Origin: Cryobacterium arcticum
Lineage (GTDB): Bacteria > Actinomycetota > Actinomycetes > Actinomycetales > Microbacteriaceae
Assembly: GCF_003185895.1 (NCBI RefSeq)
Contig: NZ_QHLY01000007.1
Span: forward strand, 124,001 to 188,000
Direction: 5' to 3'
Length of the DNA: 64,000 bases
The notes under the pieces are model-generated. The model was not told the origin of the DNA. It saw only the letters and a list, made by a program, of their open reading frames with translations, and did no database searches. Shown here piece after piece: positions 1 through 8,180 of the stretch (positions are counted from its first letter, which is position 1; the number at the start of each line of letters is the position of its first letter). A program made the translations under genes and the position numbers.

Positions 1-667
1 CGGTCTCGGCGTTCGACGAGGTGCAGACGATGCCGCCGTGTTCACCGCAGAAGCCCTTGAGCGCGGCGGAGGAGTTCATATAGGTGACCGGGATCACGGG
101 GACGCGCCCCGAGGCATCCGGTTCGGTGCCGTAGAGCTCTTCGAGCTGCTCCCAGCACTCGGTGACCGAGTCGATGTCGGCCATGTCGGCCATGGAGCAT
201 CCCGCGGCGAGGTTCGGCAGGATCACGGCCTGCTCCGGTGTCGAGAGCAGGTCAGCGGTTTCGGCCATGAAGTGAACGCCGCAGAAGACGATGGCCTCGG
301 CGTCTGGCCGGCTCTGGGTGGCGACGGCGAGCTGGAACGAGTCGCCGACGAAGTCGGCGTGCTGCAGCACCTCCTCGCGCTGGTAGAAGTGGCCGAGCAC
401 CACGACCCGGTCGCCGAGGGTGGCCTTGGCGGCGCGGATCCAGTCGCCCAGCTCGCCGTTGGAGGCGGTGCGGTACTTGGCCGGCAGCTCGCCTTGACGG
501 GGGGAGCCGGTGGGGATGACGTCGCCCATCGACGAGCCGGGGCCGTAGCCGGGGGCCTTGTCGTCGAAGTACCAGGGATCAACGGCAAGATCTGGCGTGC
601 AGGTGCTGCCGTCGGTTTTGCCCGTGCTGATCAGGCGGATGGTGCGGTCGACCGATGCGATGGTCAT
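1..667 (-). CDS. nadA: Quinolinate synthase NadA (3' part outside window)
   Basis: NadA condenses iminoaspartate with dihydroxyacetone phosphate to quinolinate in de novo NAD synthesis, using a [4Fe-4S] cluster. About 222 N-terminal residues are visible; the gene runs off the left edge. Recognisable blocks are LGHFYQREEV, GDSFQLA, CGVHFMAETA, the NLAAGCSMAD segment carrying the first cluster cysteine, and TYMNSSAALKAFCGEHGG. The ATG at 665-667 overlaps the stop of the upstream regulator gene as ATGA, so translation is probably coupled and the two genes share the promoter near 1.45 kb. nadB and nadC often follow, but that region is not in the window. Confidence 0.95.
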   Translation of the reverse strand, partial: MTIASVDRTIRLISTGKTDGSTCTPDLAVDPWYFDDKAPGYGPGSSMGDVIPTGSPRQGELPAKYRTASNGELGDWIRAAKATLGDRVVVLGHFYQREEVLQHADFVGDSFQLAVATQSRPDAEAIVFCGVHFMAETADLLSTPEQAVILPNLAAGCSMADMADIDSVTECWEQLEELYGTEPDASGRVPVIPVTYMNSSAALKGFCGEHGGIVCTSSNAET

Positions 668-1419
668 GTCGTGCTCCTCGGGGGGTGCGGGGTGGGTCGG
701 AGGGGAGTCAGGGGTGAGCCCGCCAGCGGGCCGAGCGGGCCCTGTTCGGCGAGCGACTGGGAGTCGTTGTAGCGGTAGAGGCGCGGCGGGCGGTGGGGAA
801 CACCGGCCAAGCGGAGGCCCGTGTCGACCAGGGTGCCGGAGGCCTCGATCGTGCGGCGGAAGTTGGCCGGGTCGAGCGGCTTCTGCAACACTGCCTCGTG
901 CACGTCGCGCAGCTGCGCCAGGGTGAAGGTCTCACCGAGGAAGGCGTGCGCGATACGGGAGTACTCGACTTTGGTGCGCAGGCGCCAGAGGGCGTATTCC
1001 ACAATGCGGTTGTGGTCGAAGGCGAGGTCGGGCAGACGGTCGGCGGGGAACCACTGCACGTTGTCGTCGACGACGGCCAGCTCGGCCTCGGTGGATTGCA
1101 CCAGTGCCCAGTACACGATCGAGACCACCCGGCTGCCGGGCGATCGGCTGAGGTCACCGAAGGTATAGAGCTGTTCGAGGTATTTAGGGGTGAGCCCGGT
1201 GGTCTCGCGCAGGGTGCTGGCGGCAGCGGCCGAGAGCTCTTCCTCGGGCGGGAGCCAGCCTCCGGGCAGCGCCCACAGCCCCAGATACGGGTCCCTGGTG
1301 CGGCGCACGAGGGGCAGCCAGAGGGTCATGAAGCCCGATTCGACGTCGGGTCGGAGGGCGAAAATGACCGTCGACACCGCAAGCACGGGCGGGTGTGATT
1401 CGGTCATCGGGGCATCCAT
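664..1419 (-). CDS. nrtR: NrtR-type NUDIX-related transcriptional regulator of NAD synthesis
   Basis: Members of this family sense ADP-ribose-like NAD metabolites with a Nudix fold and repress NAD genes with a C-terminal winged helix. Residues 11-145 are Nudix-like (LGLWALPGGWLPPEE). The catalytic REUXEEXGU box is degenerate: the segment reads STLRETTGL, so the paired glutamates are not intact, as expected for a regulator rather than a hydrolase. Residues 150-235 form the winged-helix part, ending in PRLYRYN. The last ~25 residues are Pro/Thr-rich. The stop overlaps the nadA start. A second in-frame ATG four codons downstream is also possible. Two GTCA-N3-TGAC repeats lie just upstream, so autoregulation is likely. 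Confidence 0.88.
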   Translation of the reverse strand: MDAPMTESHPPVLAVSTVIFALRPDVESGFMTLWLPLVRRTRDPYLGLWALPGGWLPPEEELSAAAASTLRETTGLTPKYLEQLYTFGDLSRSPGSRVVSIVYWALVQSTEAELAVVDDNVQWFPADRLPDLAFDHNRIVEYALWRLRTKVEYSRIAHAFLGETFTLAQLRDVHEAVLQKPLDPANFRRTIEASGTLVDTGLRLAGVPHRPPRLYRYNDSQSLAEQGPLGPLAGSPLTPLRPTPHPPRSTT

Positions 1420-1428
1420 CGACTAAAG

Positions 1429-1473
1429 GTCAGTGTGACTTTAACTTGTCGCCCATCATATAGTCATTCTGAC
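1429..1473 (-). promoter_or_regulatory. Candidate nrtR-nadA promoter with two GTCA-N3-TGAC operators
   Basis: Two copies of the inverted repeat GTCA-N3-TGAC lie at 1429-1439 and 1463-1473, 34 bp apart (start to start). On the minus strand a -10-like TATGAT (1455-1460) sits between them. One copy overlaps the -35/-10 spacer and the other lies just downstream of the expected transcription start and before the ATG at 1419. The spacing suits a repressor that brackets the promoter. Assignment to NrtR is inferred from position; I cannot compare it with a known motif here. Confidence 0.5.
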
Positions 1474-1496
1474 CAGAAGTCGAAATTCGGGCATGT

Positions 1497-1520
1497 AACC
1501 GCCGGGTGAGGCCGGTGGTT
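1497..1520 (-). terminator. Stem-loop directly after the mannosyltransferase stop codon
   Basis: AACCGCCGG (1497-1505) can pair with CCGGTGGTT (1512-1520), with one G-T pair and a 6-nt loop. The hairpin abuts the stop codon at 1521-1523. No clear T-tract follows on the minus strand, so it is only a possible terminator between this gene and nrtR-nadA. Confidence 0.4.
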
Positions 1521-2276
1521 TCAGGAGTCGCGAGACGCCGTTGCAGCAGGTGCCGGGTTGGAATGGCGCGCTCCACGGCCGGTCAGCCCCCAGATCGTGA
1601 CCCGGCCCATGGCCTCGAGAACGATGCTGCCGCTCATCTTGGAACTTCCCAGGGTGCGCTCCACGAAAGTGATCGGCACCTCCACCACAGTGAGCCGAGC
1701 GCGCACGGCGTGCAGGAGCATGTCGATTTGGAAGCAATAGCCCAGGCTGTCGACGCTGCCGAGCTGCATCCGTTGCAGAGCGTCTCTGCTGTATACCCGG
1801 TACCCGCCGGTCACGTCGCGCTGGGGCAGTCGCAACAGCAGCCGCGAGTACACCGAGCCGCCGCGGGAGAGCAAGCGGCGGTGCCACGGCCAGTTCTCCA
1901 CCCGGCCGCCGGGAATCCAGCGAGAGCCCATCACCACGTCGGCGGTGCGCGCGGCGTTCAACAGGTCTGGCAGTTGCTCCGGCAGGTGTGAACCGTCGGC
2001 GTCGAGCTGAACGAGATAGTCGAAGCCGCGTTCCCTGGCCCAATCGAACGCGTCGAGGTAGGCCGCGCCCAGGCCGTTCTTCTTGGTGCGGTGCAGAACA
2101 TGCACCTGCTGGTCGGCCGCGGAGAGGCCATCGGCCAGCGCACCGGTGCCATCGGGCGAGGCATCGTCCACGATCAGAATGGCGGCCTCGGGCACACTGG
2201 CGCGCACACGACCGACGATCGGGCCGATGTTCTCGCGCTCGTTGTATGTGGGAATGATGACCACAGTGGATGGCAT
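1521..2276 (-). CDS. ppm1: Polyprenol monophosphomannose synthase-like glycosyltransferase (GT2)
   Basis: This 251-residue protein matches the catalytic domain of dolichol/polyprenol-phosphate mannose synthases, which make polyprenyl-phosphate-mannose for protein O-mannosylation and cell-envelope mannosides. It starts with VVIIPTYNERENI, has VDDASPDGTG, the metal-binding LDADGS near residue 93, GSRWIPGG, and the family block DVTGGYRVYSRDAL. No transmembrane domain or Lnt domain is fused, unlike mycobacterial Ppm1, so it is the stand-alone form. The closest alternative is a general GT2 acting on polyprenyl phosphate with another sugar. It is monocistronic, with a hairpin just after the stop. 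Confidence 0.85.
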   Translation of the reverse strand: MPSTVVIIPTYNERENIGPIVGRVRASVPEAAILIVDDASPDGTGALADGLSAADQQVHVLHRTKKNGLGAAYLDAFDWARERGFDYLVQLDADGSHLPEQLPDLLNAARTADVVMGSRWIPGGRVENWPWHRRLLSRGGSVYSRLLLRLPQRDVTGGYRVYSRDALQRMQLGSVDSLGYCFQIDMLLHAVRARLTVVEVPITFVERTLGSSKMSGSIVLEAMGRVTIWGLTGRGARHSNPAPAATASRDS

Positions 2277-2454
2277 ATATCTACCTTGTCAGTTCGATGA
2301 TGGTGCGATTCGCGGTGTTGGTAGGTGCCATGGTGTTTCCCAGTAAAGACCCCGCAGGTTAACGTTCACCCTCCGTGCTTCGGGCCAGGGCCTGCGAAGG
2401 CTCTCAGATTTGCGCTCCCGTCAGGGGTGCGTTGCGACCGGTCGTGCCTGGAAT

Positions 2455-3834
2455 TCAGGCGACGTGACGGGGCAGCTGAATGGTGACGGCGAGTCCGTCG
2501 CCGGTGTTCCGCAGTGAAATCGTGCCGTGCGCGCGTTCGACGATGGCATGCACGATCGCCAGTCCGAGCCCGGAACCGCCTGAGCTGCTCGACCGGGAGT
2601 TGTCGGGGCGGGAGAACCTGTCGAAGGCGAGCGGGATGAAAGCGTCGGGCAGCCCCGGGCCGGTGTCCTCGACCGTGATCACGGCACCGGCGGCCACGCT
2701 GGCCAGGGTGACCGTGACGCTGCCGTTGCCGCCCATGGCATTGACCGCGTTCGAGATGAGGTTGTCGAGCAGCTGGCCCATGTTGGTGGGGGAGATGGTG
2801 TACCGCCCCACAGAGTCCTCGCCGTCGATGCGATAAACCACCTCGAGTTCCTGGCCGCTCTGCACCACCCTGGCCCGGTCGACGGATGCGGTCACCTCGT
2901 CCACGAGTCCTGCCCAGCCGGTCTCTGGCGGGGCCTGCTCGCTCTCCAGCTTGCTCAACTCGAGCAGGTTGGTCGCCAGACGGCTCAGCCGCGCGGCGGT
3001 CGCCGAAGCGTCCCGCACATCGCGTTCGAGCGCTGGGGCGTCGCCCGAGTTCAGGTGGGCGAGCTCGAGCTGGGCCTGGAGAACGGCGAGCGGAGTGCGG
3101 AGCTCGTGGCTGGCATCCGACACGATCTGTTTCTCGCGGTCGACGCCGCGGCGGAGCCGCTCGATGAAGTCGTTGAGGGTGTGGGCGAGCCGGCTCAGTT
3201 CGTCGTTCCCGGCCGGCACCTGCAGCCGGGCGGACGATCCGGTGGTGCTCAGGCTTTCGGCCTCCTCGCGCAACCGGGTCACCGGGCGCAGCGCGGCGCC
3301 GGTGAGGAGCCACGAGGCGAGACCGAAGCCGGCGGTGAGGATGAGCGTGCCGAGCGAGAGCACGCCGGTGAGTTGGTCGAGGAGCAGGCCGGAGGTTTGC
3401 TGGCTGCGGGCGGCGATCACGAGCCAGTCACCCGAGTCGGTGCTGACCGGCGTGGCCGACACCAGGTAGGTGGCGGCCGGGGTGTCCACGTTCTGCGGTT
3501 CCTGGCCGAGCCGGGTCAACCCGGTGATCTGGCGGTCGAGGCTGCGGGGGAGCGAGGACTTTCGCACCATGCCGGTGGGGTCGATGATCGCCAGCAGCTG
3601 CCCTTCGCTGGCCGACTGCAGCGCCTCGGCCGGGTTGGCCTGCAACTCGCTGATCAGCGGTTCGGCGTCGTTGCGCAGCATGGTTTCGTTCGTCTCGCTG
3701 AGGATGGACTGCACCTCGAGGCGGAAGAAGAAAGCTGCGGTGCTGAACAACAGCGTGGCCACGACGAGGCTGCCCACGGTGATGCGGGCGCGAATCGACA
3801 GTGCCGGCAGCCAGACCCGGCGCAGGCGGATCAC
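2455..3834 (-). CDS. Sensor histidine kinase of a two-component system
   Basis: This is a membrane histidine kinase of about 459 residues. There is a first transmembrane segment near 17-37, an extracytoplasmic sensor region of ~115 residues, a second membrane segment near 158-180, HAMP (181-234), a HisKA dimerisation domain with phospho-acceptor His243 in SDASHELRTPL, then HATPase with N-box NLISNAVNAMGG, G1 VEDTGPGLP and G2 GSGLGLAIVHAI. The start chosen is GTG 3832-3834, which follows the response-regulator stop by 13 bp; the open frame continues upstream into that gene, but without a domain reason. The ligand is unknown. It resembles actinobacterial PrrB/MprB/TcrY-type kinases. Confidence 0.9.
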   Translation of the reverse strand: MIRLRRVWLPALSIRARITVGSLVVATLLFSTAAFFFRLEVQSILSETNETMLRNDAEPLISELQANPAEALQSASEGQLLAIIDPTGMVRKSSLPRSLDRQITGLTRLGQEPQNVDTPAATYLVSATPVSTDSGDWLVIAARSQQTSGLLLDQLTGVLSLGTLILTAGFGLASWLLTGAALRPVTRLREEAESLSTTGSSARLQVPAGNDELSRLAHTLNDFIERLRRGVDREKQIVSDASHELRTPLAVLQAQLELAHLNSGDAPALERDVRDASATAARLSRLATNLLELSKLESEQAPPETGWAGLVDEVTASVDRARVVQSGQELEVVYRIDGEDSVGRYTISPTNMGQLLDNLISNAVNAMGGNGSVTVTLASVAAGAVITVEDTGPGLPDAFIPLAFDRFSRPDNSRSSSSGGSGLGLAIVHAIVERAHGTISLRNTGDGLAVTIQLPRHVA

Positions 3835-3847
3835 CGGCCCGGCCGCC

Positions 3848-4522
3848 TCATTCGACGAGCTCCACCGCGTAGCCGCTGCCGCGCACGGTGACGATGCGAA
3901 CGCCGGCGGCATCCGTATCGATCTTGCGTCGCAGGTAGCTGATGTACTGGTCGACGATGTTGGGATCGATGTGCTGGGTGCCGTTCCAGATCTCTTCCAG
4001 AATGGTGGTGCGATCCACGGTGGTTCCGGCGCGACTGCACAACAACCGCAGCAGGGCCACTTCCTTCGGGCTCATCGACACAGCTTTGCCGGCGACGGTC
4101 ACGCGCAGGTCGCGGGAGTCGAGCACGATGTTGCCGATCTCCACGGTGAGAGGAGCGCCCATGGAGCGTCGGCGCAGCAGAGCGCGCACCCGGGCCGACA
4201 GCTCGGCGAGGGCGAATGGCTTGGTGAGGTAGTCATCGGCACCGCTGTCGAGTCCGAAGACCCGGTCGTCGACAGTGTCGCGGGCGGTGAGCAGGAGAAC
4301 AGGCATGGTGCTGCCGGACTCGCGGATGCGGCGGCAGATTTCGAAACCAGACATTTGCGGCAGCATCACATCTACCGCGGCCAGGTCGAATCCGTCGCCG
4401 GTGATGGCGATCAGGGCGTCAACCCCGTTGGAGACCCGGGCGGTGTCGTAGCCCTCCGCCTGGAGACCGCGTTCGATGAGGGCGCCCATCTGGTCATCGT
4501 CTTCTACGACCAAGATTTTCAT
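3848..4522 (-). CDS. OmpR/PhoB-family response regulator
   Basis: This is a 224-residue DNA-binding response regulator partnered with the adjacent kinase gene. The receiver domain (1-115) has the acidic pair near residues 8-10, phospho-acceptor Asp51 in VDVMLPQ, Thr79 and Lys101 (LTKPF). The C-terminal winged helix (~130-222) has MSPKEVALLRLL, YISYLRRKID and VRGSGYAVE. The gene is transcribed before the kinase gene. The divergent 104-bp gap to the nitrilase gene holds its promoter; I see no certain operator there. Targets are not predictable from sequence. Confidence 0.92.
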   Translation of the reverse strand: MKILVVEDDDQMGALIERGLQAEGYDTARVSNGVDALIAITGDGFDLAAVDVMLPQMSGFEICRRIRESGSTMPVLLLTARDTVDDRVFGLDSGADDYLTKPFALAELSARVRALLRRRSMGAPLTVEIGNIVLDSRDLRVTVAGKAVSMSPKEVALLRLLCSRAGTTVDRTTILEEIWNGTQHIDPNIVDQYISYLRRKIDTDAAGVRIVTVRGSGYAVELVE

Positions 4523-4626
4523 CGGTCACCCTTCGCTCGTTCAGGATCTTATGCTGGCACGTTACCGGCCTTGCTGCTCGCGACCGGCCGATGGCCCGGC
4601 TGGGAACCCGCCGATAGGCTGGCCGC

Positions 4627-5448
4627 ATGGTGGACTCACGAGCAGGCGATGAACTCGGCGTGGCGGTTGCGCAATTCGCGCCCGGCAGCGATCAGGCCGC
4701 GAACCTGGCCGAGATGCGCACCCTGGCCGAGACTGCCGTGTCCCGCGGGGCGCGCATCGTCGTCTTTCCCGAGTACTCGTCATTCTTCGAGACCGTGCTG
4801 GGGGATGCGTCGGTGGCGGCCGCTGAGTCACTGGACGGACCGTTCGTCGGCGCGCTGGGCCGAATGGCCACGGACCTGGGAGTGCACATCGTGGCCGGCC
4901 TGCTCGAGCGCAGCGCCGATGCTGGCCGGGTGCAGAACACGCTCGTGGCGCTCGACCCAACCGGCGCCGTTGTGGCGCGTTACCGCAAGCTTCACCTCTA
5001 TGACGCCTTCGGCAGCCGGGAATCCGACCGGGTGCTCGCCGGTGTGATCGAAGCGCCGGAAACCTTTGCCGTAGACGGCTTCACCGTTGGCCTGCAGACG
5101 TGTTACGACATCAGGTTCCCCGAGGTGACCCGTCGACTTGTCGACGCCGGCGCTGACCTCGTGCTCGTGCCCGCCGAGTGGGTGCGCGGCCCGCTCAAGG
5201 AGCAGCACTGGCGCACGCTGGTGACGGCGCGCGCGTTGGAGAACACGATCTATCTGGCGGCTGCCGACCACGCCCCGCCCAGCGGGGTGGGCGCGAGCAT
5301 GGTCGTTGACCCGATGGGCGTCGAACTTGTCACGATCGGCGAGACAACGGATGTGGCGGTGGCGTGGATCTCCTCGGCTCGCCTGGCAGCCGTGCGCCAG
5401 ATTAATCCCGCCCTGGCCCTGCGCCGGTTCGGGATCGTCCCGCGCTGA
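4627..5448 (+). CDS. Carbon-nitrogen hydrolase (nitrilase superfamily)
   Basis: This is a 273-residue cytoplasmic amidohydrolase with the full catalytic triad: Glu49 in VVFPEYSSF, Lys121 in RYRKLHLYDAF, and Cys159 in GLQTCYDIRFPE. Motif spacing and length fit the omega-amidase/Nit family (deaminated glutathione or alpha-ketoglutaramate hydrolysis) rather than aliphatic nitrilases. The exact substrate cannot be read from sequence. The start is ATG 4627; it is transcribed divergently from the two-component operon and stands alone. Confidence 0.9.
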   Translation: MVDSRAGDELGVAVAQFAPGSDQAANLAEMRTLAETAVSRGARIVVFPEYSSFFETVLGDASVAAAESLDGPFVGALGRMATDLGVHIVAGLLERSADAGRVQNTLVALDPTGAVVARYRKLHLYDAFGSRESDRVLAGVIEAPETFAVDGFTVGLQTCYDIRFPEVTRRLVDAGADLVLVPAEWVRGPLKEQHWRTLVTARALENTIYLAAADHAPPSGVGASMVVDPMGVELVTIGETTDVAVAWISSARLAAVRQINPALALRRFGIVPR

Positions 5449-5644
5449 GGTTTCTCGGGTCCGGCATGCGCCGATAGTCGACGGTGTGTGCTGGGCGGAG
5501 TACACGCGCGCCCAGATGCTCGCGTCGCAGGGGTCGCGACGGGTTGCGAGCAGGCTTTTCCTGGACGAAGAAATTTTCGATATTGCCCTGTGGAAAACGT
5601 GACATTTTCTCGCATAGGAAGCCGATTCGTGGCAAAATGGGGGT

Positions 5645-7555
5645 ATGGACGAAGAGCTCCAGAAAGGCTCCACCCCACCGATGGGAGACACTCCCACCGG
5701 GCAGAAGTCGCATGGCCGGGGCTCCAGCGGCCAGAGCTCCGACGGCCAGAGCGCGTTGGACTGGAACACCAGCCTGGTCGGCCCGGCACCCGAGATAACG
5801 GCGCCGCTCACGTCGACCGTAGCGGCCACCTCTGTCAGCACCGCCGCCGGCACGGACGCGTCGCCCAGCACGGCGGATGCGGCGCCGGACGGGAGCGGGT
5901 CGGGGGTCGGCGATGCCGGTGCCGGGCGCGGTAAGTCGCAGCCGGTGTGGCAAGAGCCCGCCGAGTTGCCCGCCGTGCAACGGGTGCTCGCCGGGTCTTT
6001 CGGGGAGAAGGTCGGTGTTCTGAGGGACGCGGCCCGCACGATTCGGGCGGTGATGGCGTCGATCGACGTGGACACGGTCAACGACGCCGAACTGGTCGCG
6101 TTGACGCAGGTGGTGGAGGAGGTGGGCCGGCCGGTGGACGCGGCCCGGGTCACGACCGCGACCGTGGTCGCGTACCGGGCCCGCCGGTCCTTGGGCCGGG
6201 ACTCGCTGGCCTGGCGGTTGGGTGCCACCCGGGACCTGGACTTACTGACCCGGTTGACGCGTTGCTCGGACACGGAAATGAAACGCCGCATCACCCTGGG
6301 CGAGAAGGTCTGCCCGCGGATGAGCACGATGGGGGCGCAGGAACCGGTGTTCCCGATCGTGGCCGCCGCTCTGACCTCGGGGGAACTCGGGGTGGAGGCC
6401 GCGGCGGTCATTGTCAAAGCGCTCGGCGACTACACCGTGCACGGCCGGTTGTACGCCGACCAGGCCCAGGTGCGCTTCGCGGAGGCGAAGCTGGTCGAAA
6501 ACGCCACCGGCTCCCGCTACGGCCATGCCACCACCGATAGCGATACTGATGGGGGCGCTACTGACGGCGGGGCAGACGAGGCTGGAGCCGGGACTGGGAC
6601 CGGCCCGGTGTGCCGGGTGGGTGACTCGGACCTGGTCGCTGTCGGTGCGGACCACATCCAGGCCATGACGCCGGCCTGGCAGGCGTTCCTGAATCCCGAC
6701 GGGGCGGCCCCGAACGCGCCGCTGCTCGAAGCGAAGTCGTCGTTCTCCTTCGGCACACTCCGAGACGGCCTCTACCCGCTCCGCGGCGGCGTCACCCCGG
6801 ACCTCAAAGGGGTGATGCAGAACCTGTTCAACACCTACCAGTCCGCCCGCACCGCCGTGAAGTTCCCCTCTGCCGAGGACCAGCAGCGCATCGAAGCCGG
6901 CGAACTGATCCCCGGCGAAATCCTGGACGAACGCACCGGCGGGGAGAAACGAGCCGACATTCTGCGGGGCATTCTCACTCAGGTCGCCCAAGATCCCCGC
7001 ACCCCGACCATGGGCGGCATGCCACCGACGGTGATGGTGCACGTGAACGCCACCGACCTGCTCAAGAACTCCGGCGTCGGCTGGATCGACGGGGTGGAGG
7101 GGCCGGTCTCGATGAAGAGCATCAATCAGATGATCGACAACGGCGGCATGCAACCCATCTTCTTCGGCGGAAACGGCGCCGTCCTCGGTTTGGGCTCCAA
7201 GGCCCGGTGCTTCTCCCCGCTGCAACGCAAAGCGATCACCGCGAGGGATGGCGGCTGCATCATCCCGGGCTGCACCTGCCCACCCCAATGGTGCGAAGTA
7301 CACCACGTCGAACCCTGGCAGTACGGCGGTAGAACGCACGTGGACAACGGGGTGTTGCTGTGTTGGTACCACCACCACACCATCACCAGCAGCACCGGCT
7401 GGAAAATCCGCATGGTCAGAGGTGTACCCCAAGTGAAAGCACCCCACTGGATCGACCCCACCGAGAAGTGGCGCACCCCCGACAAGCATCGGGCACACGA
7501 CCCACGCACCCGACGACCACCCGACGATCCCGAAACCCCGGAACCACCGAAGTAG
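5645..7555 (+). CDS. DUF222 domain / HNH endonuclease protein
   Basis: This is a 636-residue member of the DUF222 (13E12-repeat) HNH family, which is multi-copy and characteristic of Actinobacteria including Microbacteriaceae. The first ~90 residues are low-complexity Ser/Thr/Ala/Gly. DUF222 spans about 100-480, interrupted at ~295-325 by an Asp/Gly/Ala-rich insert. The C-terminal HNH has GCIIPGCTCPPQWCEVHH, then HVDNGVLLCWYHHH with paired Cys and the catalytic His, and a Pro/Arg-rich tail. RBS-like GGGGGT precedes ATG 5645. The biological role is not established. A CTGTGGAAAAC sequence at 5588-5598 lies in its promoter region and resembles the elements at 12455 and 36947. Confidence 0.92.
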   Translation: MDEELQKGSTPPMGDTPTGQKSHGRGSSGQSSDGQSALDWNTSLVGPAPEITAPLTSTVAATSVSTAAGTDASPSTADAAPDGSGSGVGDAGAGRGKSQPVWQEPAELPAVQRVLAGSFGEKVGVLRDAARTIRAVMASIDVDTVNDAELVALTQVVEEVGRPVDAARVTTATVVAYRARRSLGRDSLAWRLGATRDLDLLTRLTRCSDTEMKRRITLGEKVCPRMSTMGAQEPVFPIVAAALTSGELGVEAAAVIVKALGDYTVHGRLYADQAQVRFAEAKLVENATGSRYGHATTDSDTDGGATDGGADEAGAGTGTGPVCRVGDSDLVAVGADHIQAMTPAWQAFLNPDGAAPNAPLLEAKSSFSFGTLRDGLYPLRGGVTPDLKGVMQNLFNTYQSARTAVKFPSAEDQQRIEAGELIPGEILDERTGGEKRADILRGILTQVAQDPRTPTMGGMPPTVMVHVNATDLLKNSGVGWIDGVEGPVSMKSINQMIDNGGMQPIFFGGNGAVLGLGSKARCFSPLQRKAITARDGGCIIPGCTCPPQWCEVHHVEPWQYGGRTHVDNGVLLCWYHHHTITSSTGWKIRMVRGVPQVKAPHWIDPTEKWRTPDKHRAHDPRTRRPPDDPETPEPPK

Positions 7556-7586
7556 TCACCGGGGTGCAGCTGGGTAGGTTCTACAG

Positions 7587-8033
7587 CTATTCGGGCGCGG
7601 CCACTGAGGACTTCGGCAGAGGTGATGCTGATCGCACTCTGAACGCGGCGTCTGGTCCGCTGGATTGGACAGCGGAACGGTTGGGAGACTGGCCAACGGA
7701 ATGGCCGGGAGATTGGCCAGACGATTGACCGGAGGGCAGGCAGCGCTCTTCGCTGGTAGCGATAAGCCCCTGCGAGCTATTGGCCGACCTGGTCAATTGC
7801 GCAATCCAGTCAGGATTGAGGGTGGGGGTGTGGCCGCCCGTGAACTTGAAATAGAGCGGGATTGACGGATTCAGCCATGCCGAACTCCGCCCGTCACCGA
7901 CCTCCGAGGCATTTCGCCAAGAGAACAGGAAACTCTCCCCACGACGCAGTTTCTGCACGATCACTACTTGCAGGTGCGTCAGTATTCTGTCGTCGAATTC
8001 CACAACGACACGGTCGTACGACAGGGTGCCCAT
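7587..8033 (-). CDS. DUF7882-family small protein with an atypical Ser/Gln-rich tail
   Basis: Residues 1-100 match a short conserved family of Microbacteriaceae (often mislabelled ATP-dependent DNA ligase): MGTLSYDRVVVEFDDRILTH, KLRRGESFLFSW, VGDGRSSAWLNPSIPLYFKF, and SNSSQGL near the end of the core. No ligase motif is present and the function is unknown. The usual protein stops soon after the core. Here ~45 extra residues of Ser/Gln/Pro repeats (SGQSSGQSPGHSVGQSP) follow, probably a read-on after loss of the original stop, or a real low-complexity tail. The start is ATG 8031-8033. It lies downstream of the TetR gene but 147 bp away, so it is probably separate. Confidence 0.7.
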   Translation of the reverse strand: MGTLSYDRVVVEFDDRILTHLQVVIVQKLRRGESFLFSWRNASEVGDGRSSAWLNPSIPLYFKFTGGHTPTLNPDWIAQLTRSANSSQGLIATSEERCLPSGQSSGQSPGHSVGQSPNRSAVQSSGPDAAFRVRSASPLPKSSVAAPE

Positions 8034-8110
8034 GATTCACGTTCGCTTCCAATTAGTCACACAGGTTCCGGGAACCAGTGGAAGCGATGATGGGGCACTT
8101 ACAAGAGAAC

Positions 8111-8135
8111 CGGAGGATTCTTCAACTCTCCTCCG
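8111..8135 (-). terminator. Weak stem-loop after the TetR gene
   Basis: CGGAGGA (8111-8117) and TCCTCCG (8129-8135) form a 7-bp stem with an 11-nt loop between the TetR stop and the DUF7882 gene. There is no T-tract on the minus strand; on the plus strand a T-rich stretch follows. Low-confidence terminator. Confidence 0.25.
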
Positions 8136-8180
8136 TCCTTTCTCAAAGGGCAAGCAGTTCTGGCAAAGCCGAAGAGTCGC

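Noticed and set aside
5645-7555. DUF222-HNH gene as a homing endonuclease or mobile element
   Set aside because: No flanking repeats, intron or intein boundaries are visible, and the family is multi-copy and chromosomal in Actinobacteria.
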